A stretch of 64,000 nucleotides of DNA from JBQSUQ01 sp052384575 (GTDB taxonomy: Bacteria; Pseudomonadota; Gammaproteobacteria; Enterobacterales; Pasteurellaceae): NCBI GenBank assembly GCA_052384575.1, contig JBQSUQ010000004.1, one strand, 5' to 3'. Below the pieces are notes generated by a model. That model saw only the letters and a program-made list of their open reading frames with translations, ran no database searches and was not told the origin of the DNA. The position numbers and the translations under genes were made by a program. Shown in pieces: positions 35,458 through 44,035 of this stretch (the first letter of the stretch is position 1; each line of letters begins with the position of its first letter).

Positions 35458-37317
35458 ATGTCAAAACAAATTCAAGTGCCAGATATCGGTAGTGATGAAG
35501 TTACAGTAACCGAAGTGATGGTCAAAGTCGGTGATACTGTTTCAGTAGATCAATCAATTATCAATGTAGAAGGTGATAAAGCTTCAATGGAAGTTCCTTC
35601 ACCAGAAGCGGGTGTTGTTGAGCAAATCTTAGTAAAAGTGGGCGATAAAGTATCTACAGGCACGCCAATGTTTGTATTAGCCGCAGCAGGCGCAGCGCCA
35701 GCTGCTGAGCCGGCAAAAGTTGAAGCTGCTCCAGCAGCCGTTGCTTCAGCTGTAGTAGAAGTGAATGTGCCAGATATCGGTTCTGATGAAGTGAATGTAA
35801 CCGAAATTATGGTTAAAGTAGGCGATAAAGTTGAAGTTGATCAATCAATTATCAATGTAGAAGGTGATAAAGCTTCAATGGAAGTACCTGCCCCTGTTGC
35901 TGGTATTGTTAAAGAGATCTTAATCAATGTTGGCGATAAAGTCGCTACAGGCAAATTGATTATGAAATTTGAAACAGCAAGTGCAGCACCTGTAGCTGCT
36001 GCTCCTGCTACACAACAAGCTGCACCAGCTCAAAGTGCGGTTAAAGATGTGAATGTTCCAGATATCGGTGGCGATGAAGTTAATGTTACTGAAATTATGG
36101 TTAAAGTTGGTGATAGTGTAGCAGAAGAGCAATCATTAATTACAGTTGAAGGTGATAAAGCTTCAATGGAAGTACCTGCGCCGTTTGCTGGTGTAGTAAA
36201 AGAAATTTTAGTGAAATCAGGCGATAAAGTATCTACAGGTTCACTCATTATGCGCTTTGAAGTTGAAGGTGCCGCACCTGTAGCTGCGTCAGCACCAGCA
36301 GCGCAACCTGCATCAGCTCCGGCTCCAGCCGCAGCGCCAGCACAATCATTAGCGCCAGTTAATCAAGATGCGGTAACTTCAAGTTCAACCTTCGCTCATG
36401 CAACTCCTGTAGTTCGTCGCTTAGCACGTGAATTTGGCGTGAACTTAGATAAAGTGAAAGGTACAGGACGTAAAGGTCGTATCTTAAAAGAAGACGTTCA
36501 AGAATACGTGAAGAATGCCTTAAAAGCATTAGAAAGCGGTGCAGCTTCTACTGGTGCGGCAAATGGAGCTGGTCTAGGTCTATTACCATGGCCAAAAGTT
36601 GATTTCAGCAAATTTGGTGAAACAGAAGAAGTTGAATTAGGTCGTATTCAAAAAATCTCTGGTGCAAACTTACATCGCAACTGGGTAATGATTCCACATG
36701 TTACTCAATGGGATAAAGCGGACATTACTGATTTAGAACAATTCCGTAAAGAACAAAATGCGTTATTAGAGAAAACGAAACAAGATGTTAAAGTAACGCC
36801 ATTAGTGTTTATTATGAAAGCGGTAGCGAAAGCATTAGAAGCATATCCTCGTTTTAACAGTTCAATCTCAGAAGATGCACAACGTTTAACATTGAAAAAA
36901 TATATCAACATTGGTGTTGCAGTTGATACGCCAAATGGGTTGGTTGTGCCAGTATTCAAAGATGTGAATAAGAAAGGCATTATTGAACTTTCTCGTGAGT
37001 TGGCTGAAGTATCGAAAAAAGCACGCGCTGGTAAATTAACCGCTTCTGATATGCAAGGTGGTTGTTTCACAATTTCAAGTTTAGGCGGTATTGGTGGTAC
37101 CCACTTTACTCCTATCGTGAATGCGCCAGAAGTTGCAATTTTAGGTGTATCTAAATCTGAAATGACACCAGTTTGGAATGGTAAAGAATTTACACCACGC
37201 TTAATGCTTCCATTGTCATTATCTTATGATCACCGCGTCATTGACGGTGCAGATGGTGCACGTTTCATTACGTTTATTAATGGTGTATTGTCTGATCTAC
37301 GTCGTTTAGTGATGTAA
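35458..37317 (+). CDS. aceF: Pyruvate dehydrogenase E2, dihydrolipoyl acetyltransferase
   Basis: AceF forms the core of the pyruvate dehydrogenase complex and passes acetyl groups to CoA. The 619-residue protein has three N-terminal lipoyl domains with lipoylated lysines at 41, 138 and 234 (each in EGDKASMEVP), Ala/Pro-rich linkers, a peripheral subunit-binding domain (TPVVRRLAREFGVNL) and the catalytic domain ending with SYDHRVIDGADGARF. The lipoyl domains are near-identical in DNA as well, so the number of copies could change by recombination. An uptake signal (36033-36041) lies in the second linker. AAGGATAA precedes the ATG. Confidence 0.98.
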   Translation: MSKQIQVPDIGSDEVTVTEVMVKVGDTVSVDQSIINVEGDKASMEVPSPEAGVVEQILVKVGDKVSTGTPMFVLAAAGAAPAAEPAKVEAAPAAVASAVVEVNVPDIGSDEVNVTEIMVKVGDKVEVDQSIINVEGDKASMEVPAPVAGIVKEILINVGDKVATGKLIMKFETASAAPVAAAPATQQAAPAQSAVKDVNVPDIGGDEVNVTEIMVKVGDSVAEEQSLITVEGDKASMEVPAPFAGVVKEILVKSGDKVSTGSLIMRFEVEGAAPVAASAPAAQPASAPAPAAAPAQSLAPVNQDAVTSSSTFAHATPVVRRLAREFGVNLDKVKGTGRKGRILKEDVQEYVKNALKALESGAASTGAANGAGLGLLPWPKVDFSKFGETEEVELGRIQKISGANLHRNWVMIPHVTQWDKADITDLEQFRKEQNALLEKTKQDVKVTPLVFIMKAVAKALEAYPRFNSSISEDAQRLTLKKYINIGVAVDTPNGLVVPVFKDVNKKGIIELSRELAEVSKKARAGKLTASDMQGGCFTISSLGGIGGTHFTPIVNAPEVAILGVSKSEMTPVWNGKEFTPRLMLPLSLSYDHRVIDGADGARFITFINGVLSDLRRLVM

Positions 37318-37323
37318 TATATT

Positions 37324-37355
37324 CCGCAAAGTGCGGTGAAAAATCCGCACATTTT
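37324..37355 (+). promoter_or_regulatory. Alternative hairpins in the aceF-lpdA gap
   Basis: The block TGCGG of the uptake signal (37329-37337) can pair with CCGCA upstream (37324-37328) or, as GTGCGG, with CCGCAC downstream (37345-37350). The second form is followed by ATTTTT and looks like a weak terminator, while the first would prevent it. The lpdA start is about 20 bases further on. Confidence 0.4.
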
Positions 37356-37370
37356 TGAGAAGGAAAAGAA

Positions 37371-38795
37371 ATGAGCAAAGAAATTAAAACGCAAGTTGTG
37401 GTACTAGGTGCTGGTCCTGCTGGTTATTCTGCCGCATTCCGTTGCGCTGATTTAGGTTTAGAAACCGTTTTAGTGGAACGTTACTCTACATTAGGTGGTG
37501 TTTGTTTAAACGTAGGTTGTATCCCTTCAAAAGCTTTATTGCACGTTGCTAAAGTGATTGAAGATGCAAAACATGTTGAACATCATGGCGTGGTATTTGG
37601 CGAGCCAACCATTGACTTGGATAAAATTCGTGAAGGTAAAGAAGGTGTTATTAACCGCTTAACAACAGGTTTAGCGGGTATGGCGAAAATGCGTAAAGTG
37701 ACTGTTGTGGAAGGTTTAGCTAAATTTACTGACAGTCATACAATGGTCGCTAAAGATCGCGAAGGTAACCCAACAACAATTAAATTTGATAATGCTATTA
37801 TTGCAGCGGGTTCACGCCCAATTCAATTACCATTTATTCCACATGAAGATCCTCGTGTATGGGACTCAACTGATGCATTAGCGTTACGTGAAATTCCAGA
37901 ACGTTTATTAGTGATGGGCGGTGGTATTATCGGGTTGGAAATGGGAACCGTATATAGTGCGTTAGGTTCTGAAATTGATGTAGTTGAAATGTTCGACCAA
38001 GTTATTCCAGCTGCGGATAAAGATATTGTTAAAATCTATACTAAGCAAATTGAGAAAAACTTTAATCTTTTATTAGAAACCAAAGTGACAGCTGTTGAAG
38101 CGAAAGAAGATGGCATCCATGTTTCTATGGAAGGTAAGGGCGCAAACGAAACTCGCGTTTATGATGCAGTATTAGTTGCTATTGGTCGTACGCCAAATGG
38201 TAAATTAATTGATGCTCACTTAGCGGGTGTTGAAGTTGATGAGCGTGGATTTATCCGTACCGATAAACAAATGCGTACAAATGTACCGCACATTTTTGCT
38301 ATCGGCGATATTGTTGGTCAACCAATGTTAGCGCATAAAGGGGTTCATGAAGGTCATGTTGCAGCTGAAGTTATTGCCGGCAAAAAACATTATTTCGATC
38401 CGAAAGTGATTCCATCAATTGCTTATACTGAGCCTGAAGTTGCTTGGGTGGGTAAAACTGAGAAAGAATGTAAAGCTGAGAATCTCAATTATGAAGTAGC
38501 AACATTCCCTTGGGCTGCTTCAGGTCGAGCAATTGCATCTGATTGTGCTGAAGGTATGACTAAATTGATTTTCGATAAAGACAGTCATCGCATTTTAGGT
38601 GGTGCTATTGTTGGTACTAACGCAGGTGAATTATTAGGTGAAATTGGTTTAGCCATTGAAATGGGATGTGATGCAGAAGATATCGCATTAACAATTCATG
38701 CTCACCCAACCTTACATGAATCTGTTGGCTTAGCCGCAGAGGTATTTGAAGGCTCAATCACTGATTTACCAAATCCAAAGGCGAAGAAAAAATAA
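37371..38795 (+). CDS. lpdA: Dihydrolipoyl dehydrogenase (E3)
   Basis: Lpd reoxidises the lipoyl groups of pyruvate dehydrogenase and of other 2-oxoacid complexes, reducing NAD. The 474-residue flavoprotein has the FAD motif GAGPAGYSAAFRCADLG, the redox disulfide CLNVGC, the NAD motif GGGIIGLEMG and the C-terminal His-Glu pair in HAHPTLHESVG. Length equals E. coli Lpd. AAGGAAAAG precedes the ATG. It ends the operon. Confidence 0.98.
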   Translation: MSKEIKTQVVVLGAGPAGYSAAFRCADLGLETVLVERYSTLGGVCLNVGCIPSKALLHVAKVIEDAKHVEHHGVVFGEPTIDLDKIREGKEGVINRLTTGLAGMAKMRKVTVVEGLAKFTDSHTMVAKDREGNPTTIKFDNAIIAAGSRPIQLPFIPHEDPRVWDSTDALALREIPERLLVMGGGIIGLEMGTVYSALGSEIDVVEMFDQVIPAADKDIVKIYTKQIEKNFNLLLETKVTAVEAKEDGIHVSMEGKGANETRVYDAVLVAIGRTPNGKLIDAHLAGVEVDERGFIRTDKQMRTNVPHIFAIGDIVGQPMLAHKGVHEGHVAAEVIAGKKHYFDPKVIPSIAYTEPEVAWVGKTEKECKAENLNYEVATFPWAASGRAIASDCAEGMTKLIFDKDSHRILGGAIVGTNAGELLGEIGLAIEMGCDAEDIALTIHAHPTLHESVGLAAEVFEGSITDLPNPKAKKK

Positions 38796-38816
38796 TTCTT
38801 CGCATGGTTTATGTAA

Positions 38817-38844
38817 GCCTCTCTGAGTTAAGGGAGGCATTTTT
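38817..38844 (+). terminator. Terminator after lpdA
   Basis: An 8-bp stem with one G-U pair (38817-38824 with 38831-38838) is followed by ATTTTT, 21 bases after the lpdA stop. Confidence 0.85.
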
Positions 38845-38875
38845 ATTGCATAAAAATGCGATTTTTATCACAAAA

Positions 38876-38913
38876 TTTGCATAAAATGACAATAAAACTG
38901 GTAATTATGCAAA
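38876..38913. repeat. Inverted repeat upstream of nlpC-like gene
   Basis: TTTGCATAA (38876-38884) is repeated inverted as TTATGCAAA (38905-38913). TTGCATAAAA also occurs directly at 38846-38855 and 38877-38886. These could be protein-binding sites in the promoter of the lipoprotein gene. No known regulator is recognised. Confidence 0.35.
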
Positions 38914-38939
38914 AACTCAGGTAGGATGACTGGGTTTTT
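38912..38939 (+). terminator. Terminator-like hairpin just before the NlpC/P60 gene
   Basis: Arms 38912-38920 and 38930-38938 pair (one G-U) and run into a T-tract. It lies only 15 bases before the lipoprotein start. It may be a second stop for the lpdA transcript or an attenuator for the next gene. Confidence 0.5.
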
Positions 38940-38953
38940 AATTTGTAGTAATA

Positions 38954-39499
38954 ATGAATATGTTAAAAAAGATTTTTATTTTAGCAGGCGCAATTTTATT
39001 AACTGCCTGTGCACATAGTCCCAGGAATGTTCAAACGTTGGGAATAACAGCAAAAGATGATACACAATTAACCGCATTGATTGGTAGTTTAAAAACGAAT
39101 AAACCTCAGATGACGGTATTAAAGGGATCTTCAAATTCATCTGTTGAATACAAAAAGTTAATGAATTTATATAATCAATGGGCGGGAACTCGTTATCGTT
39201 TAGGTGGGACAGGATCTCGTGGAATTGATTGCTCCGCATTAATGCAAGAAGTGTTCGAGCAAGCCTATGGTATTTCATTGCCTCGCTCAACTTCTGAACA
39301 AAAATCAGTTGGAAGACAAATTAATAAGCATCAATTAAAAGAGGGCGATTTGGTTTTCTTTAGAGGAAATCGTCATGTGGGTGTTTATTTAGGAAATGGT
39401 CGCTTCATGCATGCGAGTTCTAGTCAAGGGGTCACGATTAGTTATTTGAGTGAAAACTATTGGGCAAGAACCTATACTCAAGCAAGACGAATTTTATAA
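38954..39499 (+). CDS. NlpC/P60-family lipoprotein, probable peptidoglycan endopeptidase
   Basis: This 181-residue precursor has a lipobox LTAC with Cys19 as the lipidated residue. It then has an NlpC/P60 domain with catalytic Cys93 (IDCSALMQEVF), His141 (RHVGVYLG) and His153 (RFMHASS). It resembles NlpC and MepS (Spr) of E. coli, which cut peptide cross-links in the cell wall. Lacking Ala or Glu after the lipid cysteine does not define its membrane; residue 20 is Ala, which favours outer-membrane sorting. No strong ribosome-binding site precedes either ATG 38954 or in-frame ATG 38960. Confidence 0.85.
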   Translation: MNMLKKIFILAGAILLTACAHSPRNVQTLGITAKDDTQLTALIGSLKTNKPQMTVLKGSSNSSVEYKKLMNLYNQWAGTRYRLGGTGSRGIDCSALMQEVFEQAYGISLPRSTSEQKSVGRQINKHQLKEGDLVFFRGNRHVGVYLGNGRFMHASSSQGVTISYLSENYWARTYTQARRIL

Positions 39500-39513
39500 T
39501 TATTCAGTGATTA

Positions 39514-39552
39514 AAAGTGCGGTTAAAACTTTAGTTGTTTTGACCGCACTTT
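39514..39552. terminator. Long bidirectional uptake-signal terminator
   Basis: Two inverted uptake signals and their extended AT-rich flanks form a 16-bp stem with one G-U pair (39514-39529 with 39537-39552) and a 7-base loop. It lies between the convergent lipoprotein and S24 genes. Confidence 0.85.
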
Positions 39553-39557
39553 GTATT

Positions 39558-40025
39558 TTAAGCCGCAAATCTCATGGTATTTGCACGAGATTTAATTTGA
39601 TGAATAGTATTTGTTACTGTTCCGATGATATCTAATTTTGTCCAATCTCTTGTTTTAATATTTTGTGCCTTGGAGCTAAGTGGAAAGAAAATAAATTCAT
39701 CATTGCTATGGGTAATAAATTCATAGATTTCCATTGTGCCTTCATTATCAATTACAACTAAATCCCCAATACTTAAATTATCTTGCTTTTCAACAACTAA
39801 CATATCATCTTTTTCAATTCCCCATGCTAGCATATCAGGATTAGTTACCCGAATAAAACAAGTTTGCTGTGGGCGCTTAATGCAATATAAATTAAGATCA
39901 AGTTTGCGACTGTAATTCAATGTCGTCGATTGACGATCTTCAAAATACGGCATTGGGTGGTAAGAGAAATCATTACAGATAATTGCATCATTGTTAAATT
40001 GAGTTGAGTTGATTGCATAGTTCAT
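39558..40025 (-). CDS. UmuD/LexA-like S24 protein without catalytic residues
   Basis: This is a 155-residue protein whose residues 41-145 align with UmuD, including RKLDLNLYCIKRP, GIEKDDMLVV and DIIGTVTNTI. In active S24 peptidases the nucleophile lies in GDSM and a lysine follows about 37 residues on. Here the first motif reads NPDM (Asp64 in place of Ser) and the lysine region reads MEIYEF, so self-cleavage is not expected. No umuC-like gene is adjacent. The gene has a strong promoter with a possible LexA box. It could be a damage-induced binding partner or decoy, or a regulator; the role is not known. Confidence 0.75.
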   Translation of the reverse strand: MNYAINSTQFNNDAIICNDFSYHPMPYFEDRQSTTLNYSRKLDLNLYCIKRPQQTCFIRVTNPDMLAWGIEKDDMLVVEKQDNLSIGDLVVIDNEGTMEIYEFITHSNDEFIFFPLSSKAQNIKTRDWTKLDIIGTVTNTIHQIKSRANTMRFAA

Positions 40026-40064
40026 AATAATTTACCTTATATACATGATTATTTTTATAGCTGT

Positions 40065-40094
40065 ATAATACTGTAAATAAAAATAGTGTGTCAA
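40065..40094 (-). promoter_or_regulatory. Promoter of the UmuD-like gene
   Basis: On the minus strand TTGACA (plus 40089-40094) and TATTAT (plus 40065-40070) are 18 bases apart, a near-consensus sigma-70 promoter about 40 bases before the start codon. Confidence 0.7.
40069..40088. promoter_or_regulatory. Candidate LexA (SOS) box
   Basis: TACTGTAAATAAAAATAGTG matches the left half and the A/T core of the SOS box consensus (TACTGTATATATATACAGTA). The right half has TAG where CAG is expected. It fills the promoter spacer of the UmuD-like gene. ATACTGT (40068-40074) is also repeated inverted as ACAGTAT (40094-40100). Confidence 0.4.
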
Positions 40095-40260
40095 CAGTAT
40101 TTTTAGATATTTTTTAATTATTGTAATAAAAATATGATTTTTTCTTGTCTGTATATTTCTTTTCGTTGCAATTTCAGATATCTTTACTCGGCATAGTTGG
40201 ATCTTCAGATCTGTGTGATTAACAGGGCAGGCAATCGCTTGCGTAATATAGTGAATTATT

Positions 40261-41496
40261 ATGAAAACATCTCCTTTATTGTCATTTTTTTTCCAAGGAA
40301 GTCTGGTTAAACGCATTTCTATCGGTTTGCTCCTTGGTATTATTGTTGCAGTGATTTCACCTAGCTTGGAACCAACGTTAGGTATGAACTTAGCAGAACA
40401 ATTCAATATTTTAGGTACACTTTTTGTACGCGCATTGCGTGCGGTTGCACCAATTCTTGTATTTGTATTAGTGGTTTCAGCTATTGCAAATCGTAGTATT
40501 GGTACCAAAAGTAATATGTCAACCATTATTCTGCTTTATGTTTTAGGTACTTTCCTTGCAGCTTGTACAGCGGTAATTGCAAGCTTTATGTTCCCTGTTG
40601 AAATTCCATTAACAACGGCTGAGAATTCATTAACACCTCCAGGATCAATCAGTGAAGTATTAACAACTGTTATTCTTAATATTTTTGATAACCCAATTGT
40701 AGCTTTATCAAAAGGTAACTTCATCGGCATCTTAGCTTGGGCGATTGCATTAGGTTTAGTATTACGTCACGCGAGAGAAAATACTAAAAGCGTATTTAAT
40801 GATATTTCAGATGCGATTTCTAAAATTGTGCATTTAGTTATTAATTTAGCGCCATTTGGTGTGTTTGGCTTAGTTACTTCAACCCTAGCTGATAAAGGCT
40901 TAGGCGCTTTATGGGATTATGCACGTTTACTAGCGGTATTACTTGGCGCAATGGCCTTTGTGGCATTTGTGATTAATCCAATTATGGTGTATTGGAAAAT
41001 TCGTCGTAACCCATATCCATTAGTTTGGGAATGTATCCGCGTGAGTGGTTTAACCGCATTCTTTACTCGTAGTTCAGCAGCAAATATTCCAGTAAATATG
41101 GAATTAGCAAAACGTTTAGAACTCGATGAAGAAACCTATTCTGTATCTATTCCATTAGGTGCAACCATCAACATGGCGGGTGCTGCAATTACTATCACTG
41201 TATTAGCTTTAGCAGCGGTAAATACTTTGAATATTGAAGTGTCTATCCCAACATCTATCTTATTAAGCGTGGTAGCGAGTGTTTGTGCTTGTGGTGCTTC
41301 AGGTGTTGCTGGTGGTTCATTATTATTAATTCCATTAGCTTGTAGCTTATTCGGTATTTCAGAAGATGTGGCTGCTCAAGTGATTGCGGTAGGTTTCGTT
41401 ATTGGTGTGTTACAAGACTCAGCGGAAACTGCATTAAACTCATCAACTGACGTATTATTTACTGCGGCAGCTTGTTTAGCAAAAGATGCTAAATAA
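40261..41496 (+). CDS. sstT: Sodium:serine/threonine symporter SstT
   Basis: SstT imports serine and threonine with Na+. The 411-residue protein of the dicarboxylate/amino acid:cation symporter family has about eight helices and two re-entrant loops. The signature regions are FFTRSSAANIPVNMELAKRL, IPLGATINMAGAAI and CACGASGVAGGSLLLIPLAC. ATG 40261 has no Shine-Dalgarno sequence. The leader holds two small hairpins (40200-40211 and 40231-40242). A strong bidirectional terminator follows. Confidence 0.95.
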   Translation: MKTSPLLSFFFQGSLVKRISIGLLLGIIVAVISPSLEPTLGMNLAEQFNILGTLFVRALRAVAPILVFVLVVSAIANRSIGTKSNMSTIILLYVLGTFLAACTAVIASFMFPVEIPLTTAENSLTPPGSISEVLTTVILNIFDNPIVALSKGNFIGILAWAIALGLVLRHARENTKSVFNDISDAISKIVHLVINLAPFGVFGLVTSTLADKGLGALWDYARLLAVLLGAMAFVAFVINPIMVYWKIRRNPYPLVWECIRVSGLTAFFTRSSAANIPVNMELAKRLELDEETYSVSIPLGATINMAGAAITITVLALAAVNTLNIEVSIPTSILLSVVASVCACGASGVAGGSLLLIPLACSLFGISEDVAAQVIAVGFVIGVLQDSAETALNSSTDVLFTAAACLAKDAK

Positions 41497-41510
41497 TCGA
41501 GATTAAATAT

Positions 41511-41539
41511 AAAAAAGCGACCAATTCGGTCGCTTTTTT
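41511..41539. terminator. Bidirectional terminator between sstT and tehB
   Basis: A 12-bp stem (41511-41522 with 41528-41539) with A-run and T-run flanks and a 5-base loop lies between the convergent genes. Confidence 0.9.
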
Positions 41540-41559
41540 TGTAAAAGTGCGGTGAAAAA

Positions 41560-42420
41560 TTAGGCTTTCTTCTTTGCCAGCATTGTAACAAATTTCATCT
41601 TAATGCGATTGCCATTTTCATCGGTTTTATGCAATTCACCCATTTCTTCATTGTATTTTAATAGTTCCCAATCGGCATAATATTGCTTCAACTCATTTTC
41701 TTTAAAGGTAAATGAAAAAGGAATTGGACAAGGTACATCATCAGTATCCATTGCAGAAACAATTAAATTGTAGCCTCCTTTATTGGTATGCGACTGCATA
41801 TTTTGAATGATATGAGGCACCGCTTCTCGTTTTAAGAACATAAACACAACGGTAGAAAGGATAAAGTCGTAATTCTCTTGAATATTGGCGCTGTTAATAT
41901 CATAAAGTGCGGTGTTCATTTCGAGATTTTCTTTTTCCTTGGTTTCATTTAAGAAAGCCAAACTATTTTGATTATGATCCCAAGAGGTGACATCATAGCC
42001 TAATAAGCTTAAGAACAAAGAGTTCCGACCTTGCCCACAGCCTAAATCAAGCACTTTACAAGGTGAAATACTTTCTACGGCCGATTTCACTTCTGAATGT
42101 GTGGCGGTCATATTATATTTTTTAGAAAAGTAATCTTCTTTTTTACAATAAAATTCTAAGTAACATTCTAAATCATCAGATATAGCTTCGATTTTATGCC
42201 AAACTTGCGGCTCGATAAAAGTGGTATCGTTGCTGCTAAAAACAGACTCGCTAAGAATATCGCCATTTTCATCCAGCTCATAAAAATTAAGCTGACCTTT
42301 TAGAATAGTTAATTTTCCCCAAGTGCCCACCTTAGTATTATGCTTTTGCTGGAACATTTGCGGTAAACTTTCTTTTGTCCAAATAGGCATACGTTTATAA
42401 CAAATTAATTCGTTTTTCAT
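41560..42420 (-). CDS. tehB: TehB, SAM-dependent methyltransferase
   Basis: TehB is linked to tellurite resistance, oxidative stress and heme use in Haemophilus. The 286-residue protein has an N-terminal cupin-like domain (about residues 1-90) and a class I methyltransferase domain with VLDLGCGQGRNSLFLSLLGYDV near residue 120. Length equals H. influenzae TehB. ATG 42420 (MKNELICYK) is chosen because AAAGG gives 9-base spacing and it matches the family start. In-frame ATGs at 42429 and 42483 are less likely. tehA is not adjacent, unlike in E. coli. Confidence 0.93.
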   Translation of the reverse strand: MKNELICYKRMPIWTKESLPQMFQQKHNTKVGTWGKLTILKGQLNFYELDENGDILSESVFSSNDTTFIEPQVWHKIEAISDDLECYLEFYCKKEDYFSKKYNMTATHSEVKSAVESISPCKVLDLGCGQGRNSLFLSLLGYDVTSWDHNQNSLAFLNETKEKENLEMNTALYDINSANIQENYDFILSTVVFMFLKREAVPHIIQNMQSHTNKGGYNLIVSAMDTDDVPCPIPFSFTFKENELKQYYADWELLKYNEEMGELHKTDENGNRIKMKFVTMLAKKKA

Positions 42421-42488
42421 CCGTCTCATCCTTTGCTTTATAAAGTTGAGTTTGATACTAGGGTATTTGTATTTTCTATGCAATAAAA

Positions 42489-42510
42489 AAGGCTCAAAAA
42501 TTTGAGCCTT
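42489..42510 (-). terminator. Terminator after fumC
   Basis: A stem of about 9 bp (42489-42497 with 42502-42510) is followed on the minus strand by a T6 run. It lies 17 bases beyond the fumC stop. Confidence 0.85.
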
Positions 42511-42526
42511 GTCATAATTTAGTTAA

Positions 42527-43924
42527 TTATTTTAATGAACCGACCATATCTTCCGGTCTTACCCATTCATCAAATTGTTCAGCAGTCACTAAGCCCAAGT
42601 TGATTGCTTCTTCTTTTAATGTTGTGCCATTTTTATGGGCTGTTTTAGCGATTTTCGCTGCATTTTCATAACCGATATGGGTATTAAGTGCGGTTACTAA
42701 CATTAAAGAATCATCCAATTGTTTCTTAATGCGAGGGTAGTTAGGTTCAATACCTACAGCACAATGTTCATCGAATGATACGCAAACATCTGCTAATAAT
42801 TGTGCTGATTGTAAGAAGTTGGCTGCCATAACAGGTTTAAACACATTTAATTGGAAATGACCTTGTGTTCCCGCAAAAGAAATCGTGGTGTCATTACCTA
42901 ATACTTGTGCACAAACCATGGTCATTGCTTCGCATTGGGTTGGGTTTACTTTACCTGGCATGATTGATGAACCTGGTTCATTTTCAGGGATTAAAATTTC
43001 ACCGATACCAGAACGAGGACCTGATGCTAATAAACGAATGTCATTGGCGATTTTGTATAAAGAAACCGCTAATTGTTTTAATGCGCCATGAGTTTCAACA
43101 ACTGCATCATGAGTTGCTAAAGCTTCAAATTTATTTTCTGCGGTCACAAATGGTAAGCCAGTGAATTTTGCAATGTAATCTGCTACTTTTACATCATAGC
43201 CTTTTGGTGTATTTAAACCCGTACCTACCGCAGTACCACCTAAAGCTAATTGTGCTAAATGTGGTAAGGTATTTTTCAATGCACGTAAGCCAAAATCTAA
43301 TTGTGCAGCATAAGCGCTGAATTCTTGACCTAATGTTAATGGTGTTGCGTCCATTAAATGAGTACGACCAATTTTCACTACATCTTTAAAGGCTTCTGCT
43401 TTTTGTGCGAAGGTTTTTTGTAAACGCTCTACGCAAGGAATGGTCACTTCAACTACTTTTTTATAAGCCGCAATGTGCATTGCAGTTGGGTAGGTGTCAT
43501 TTGAAGATTGGGACTTATTCACATCATCATTTGGGTGAATAATAGATTTCTCGCCAAGTTTTCCACCATTTAACACATGTGCGCGATTTGAAATCACTTC
43601 GTTAAGGTTCATGTTTGATTGTGTACCAGAACCTGTTTGCCAAATGACAAGTGGGAATTGATCATCTAATTTGTTTGCTAGAATTTCATCACAAGCTTGT
43701 GCAATTAAATCACGTTTTTCGACTGCTAACACACCTAATTCATGGTTGGCATAAGCCGCTGCTTTTTTCAAATAACCAAAAGCTTCAATAATTTCTTTTG
43801 GCATAGAGGCTTCAGGACCAATTTTGAAATTATTACGAGAACGTTCAGTTTGTGCTGCCCAGTATTTATCTGCTGGTACTTGAACTTCGCCCATGGTGTC
43901 TTTTTCAATACGAAATGCTGTCAT
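42527..43924 (-). CDS. fumC: Class II fumarate hydratase
   Basis: FumC interconverts fumarate and malate without an iron-sulfur cluster. The 465-residue protein contains the fumarase/aspartase signature GSSIMPGKVNPTQCEA and other conserved blocks such as SGTQSNMNLNEVISNRA and GRTHLMDATP. ATG 43924 (MTAFRIE) follows GAGGA at 8 bases. The in-frame ATG at 43939 adds five residues with no support. It is monocistronic. Confidence 0.97.
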   Translation of the reverse strand: MTAFRIEKDTMGEVQVPADKYWAAQTERSRNNFKIGPEASMPKEIIEAFGYLKKAAAYANHELGVLAVEKRDLIAQACDEILANKLDDQFPLVIWQTGSGTQSNMNLNEVISNRAHVLNGGKLGEKSIIHPNDDVNKSQSSNDTYPTAMHIAAYKKVVEVTIPCVERLQKTFAQKAEAFKDVVKIGRTHLMDATPLTLGQEFSAYAAQLDFGLRALKNTLPHLAQLALGGTAVGTGLNTPKGYDVKVADYIAKFTGLPFVTAENKFEALATHDAVVETHGALKQLAVSLYKIANDIRLLASGPRSGIGEILIPENEPGSSIMPGKVNPTQCEAMTMVCAQVLGNDTTISFAGTQGHFQLNVFKPVMAANFLQSAQLLADVCVSFDEHCAVGIEPNYPRIKKQLDDSLMLVTALNTHIGYENAAKIAKTAHKNGTTLKEEAINLGLVTAEQFDEWVRPEDMVGSLK

Positions 43925-44035
43925 AGAAATAATCCTCATGAATATAAATAAACTACATGGAGTTTACCACTTGCGAGGTAGGAAGTGAATGTTAGAAGAA
44001 GGTTAAATTTCCGTTTTGTGATTTAGATCATAATA

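Noticed and set aside
35458..36300. Tandem repeats as a mobile or satellite element
   Set aside because: They encode the three lipoyl domains of AceF.
40141..40260. Amino-acid riboswitch upstream of sstT
   Set aside because: The glycine and lysine riboswitch consensus blocks are not present; only small hairpins are seen.
40032..40526. 164-codon minus-strand frame across the sstT start
   Set aside because: It overlaps the conserved start of sstT and the promoter of the S24 gene and resembles no protein family.
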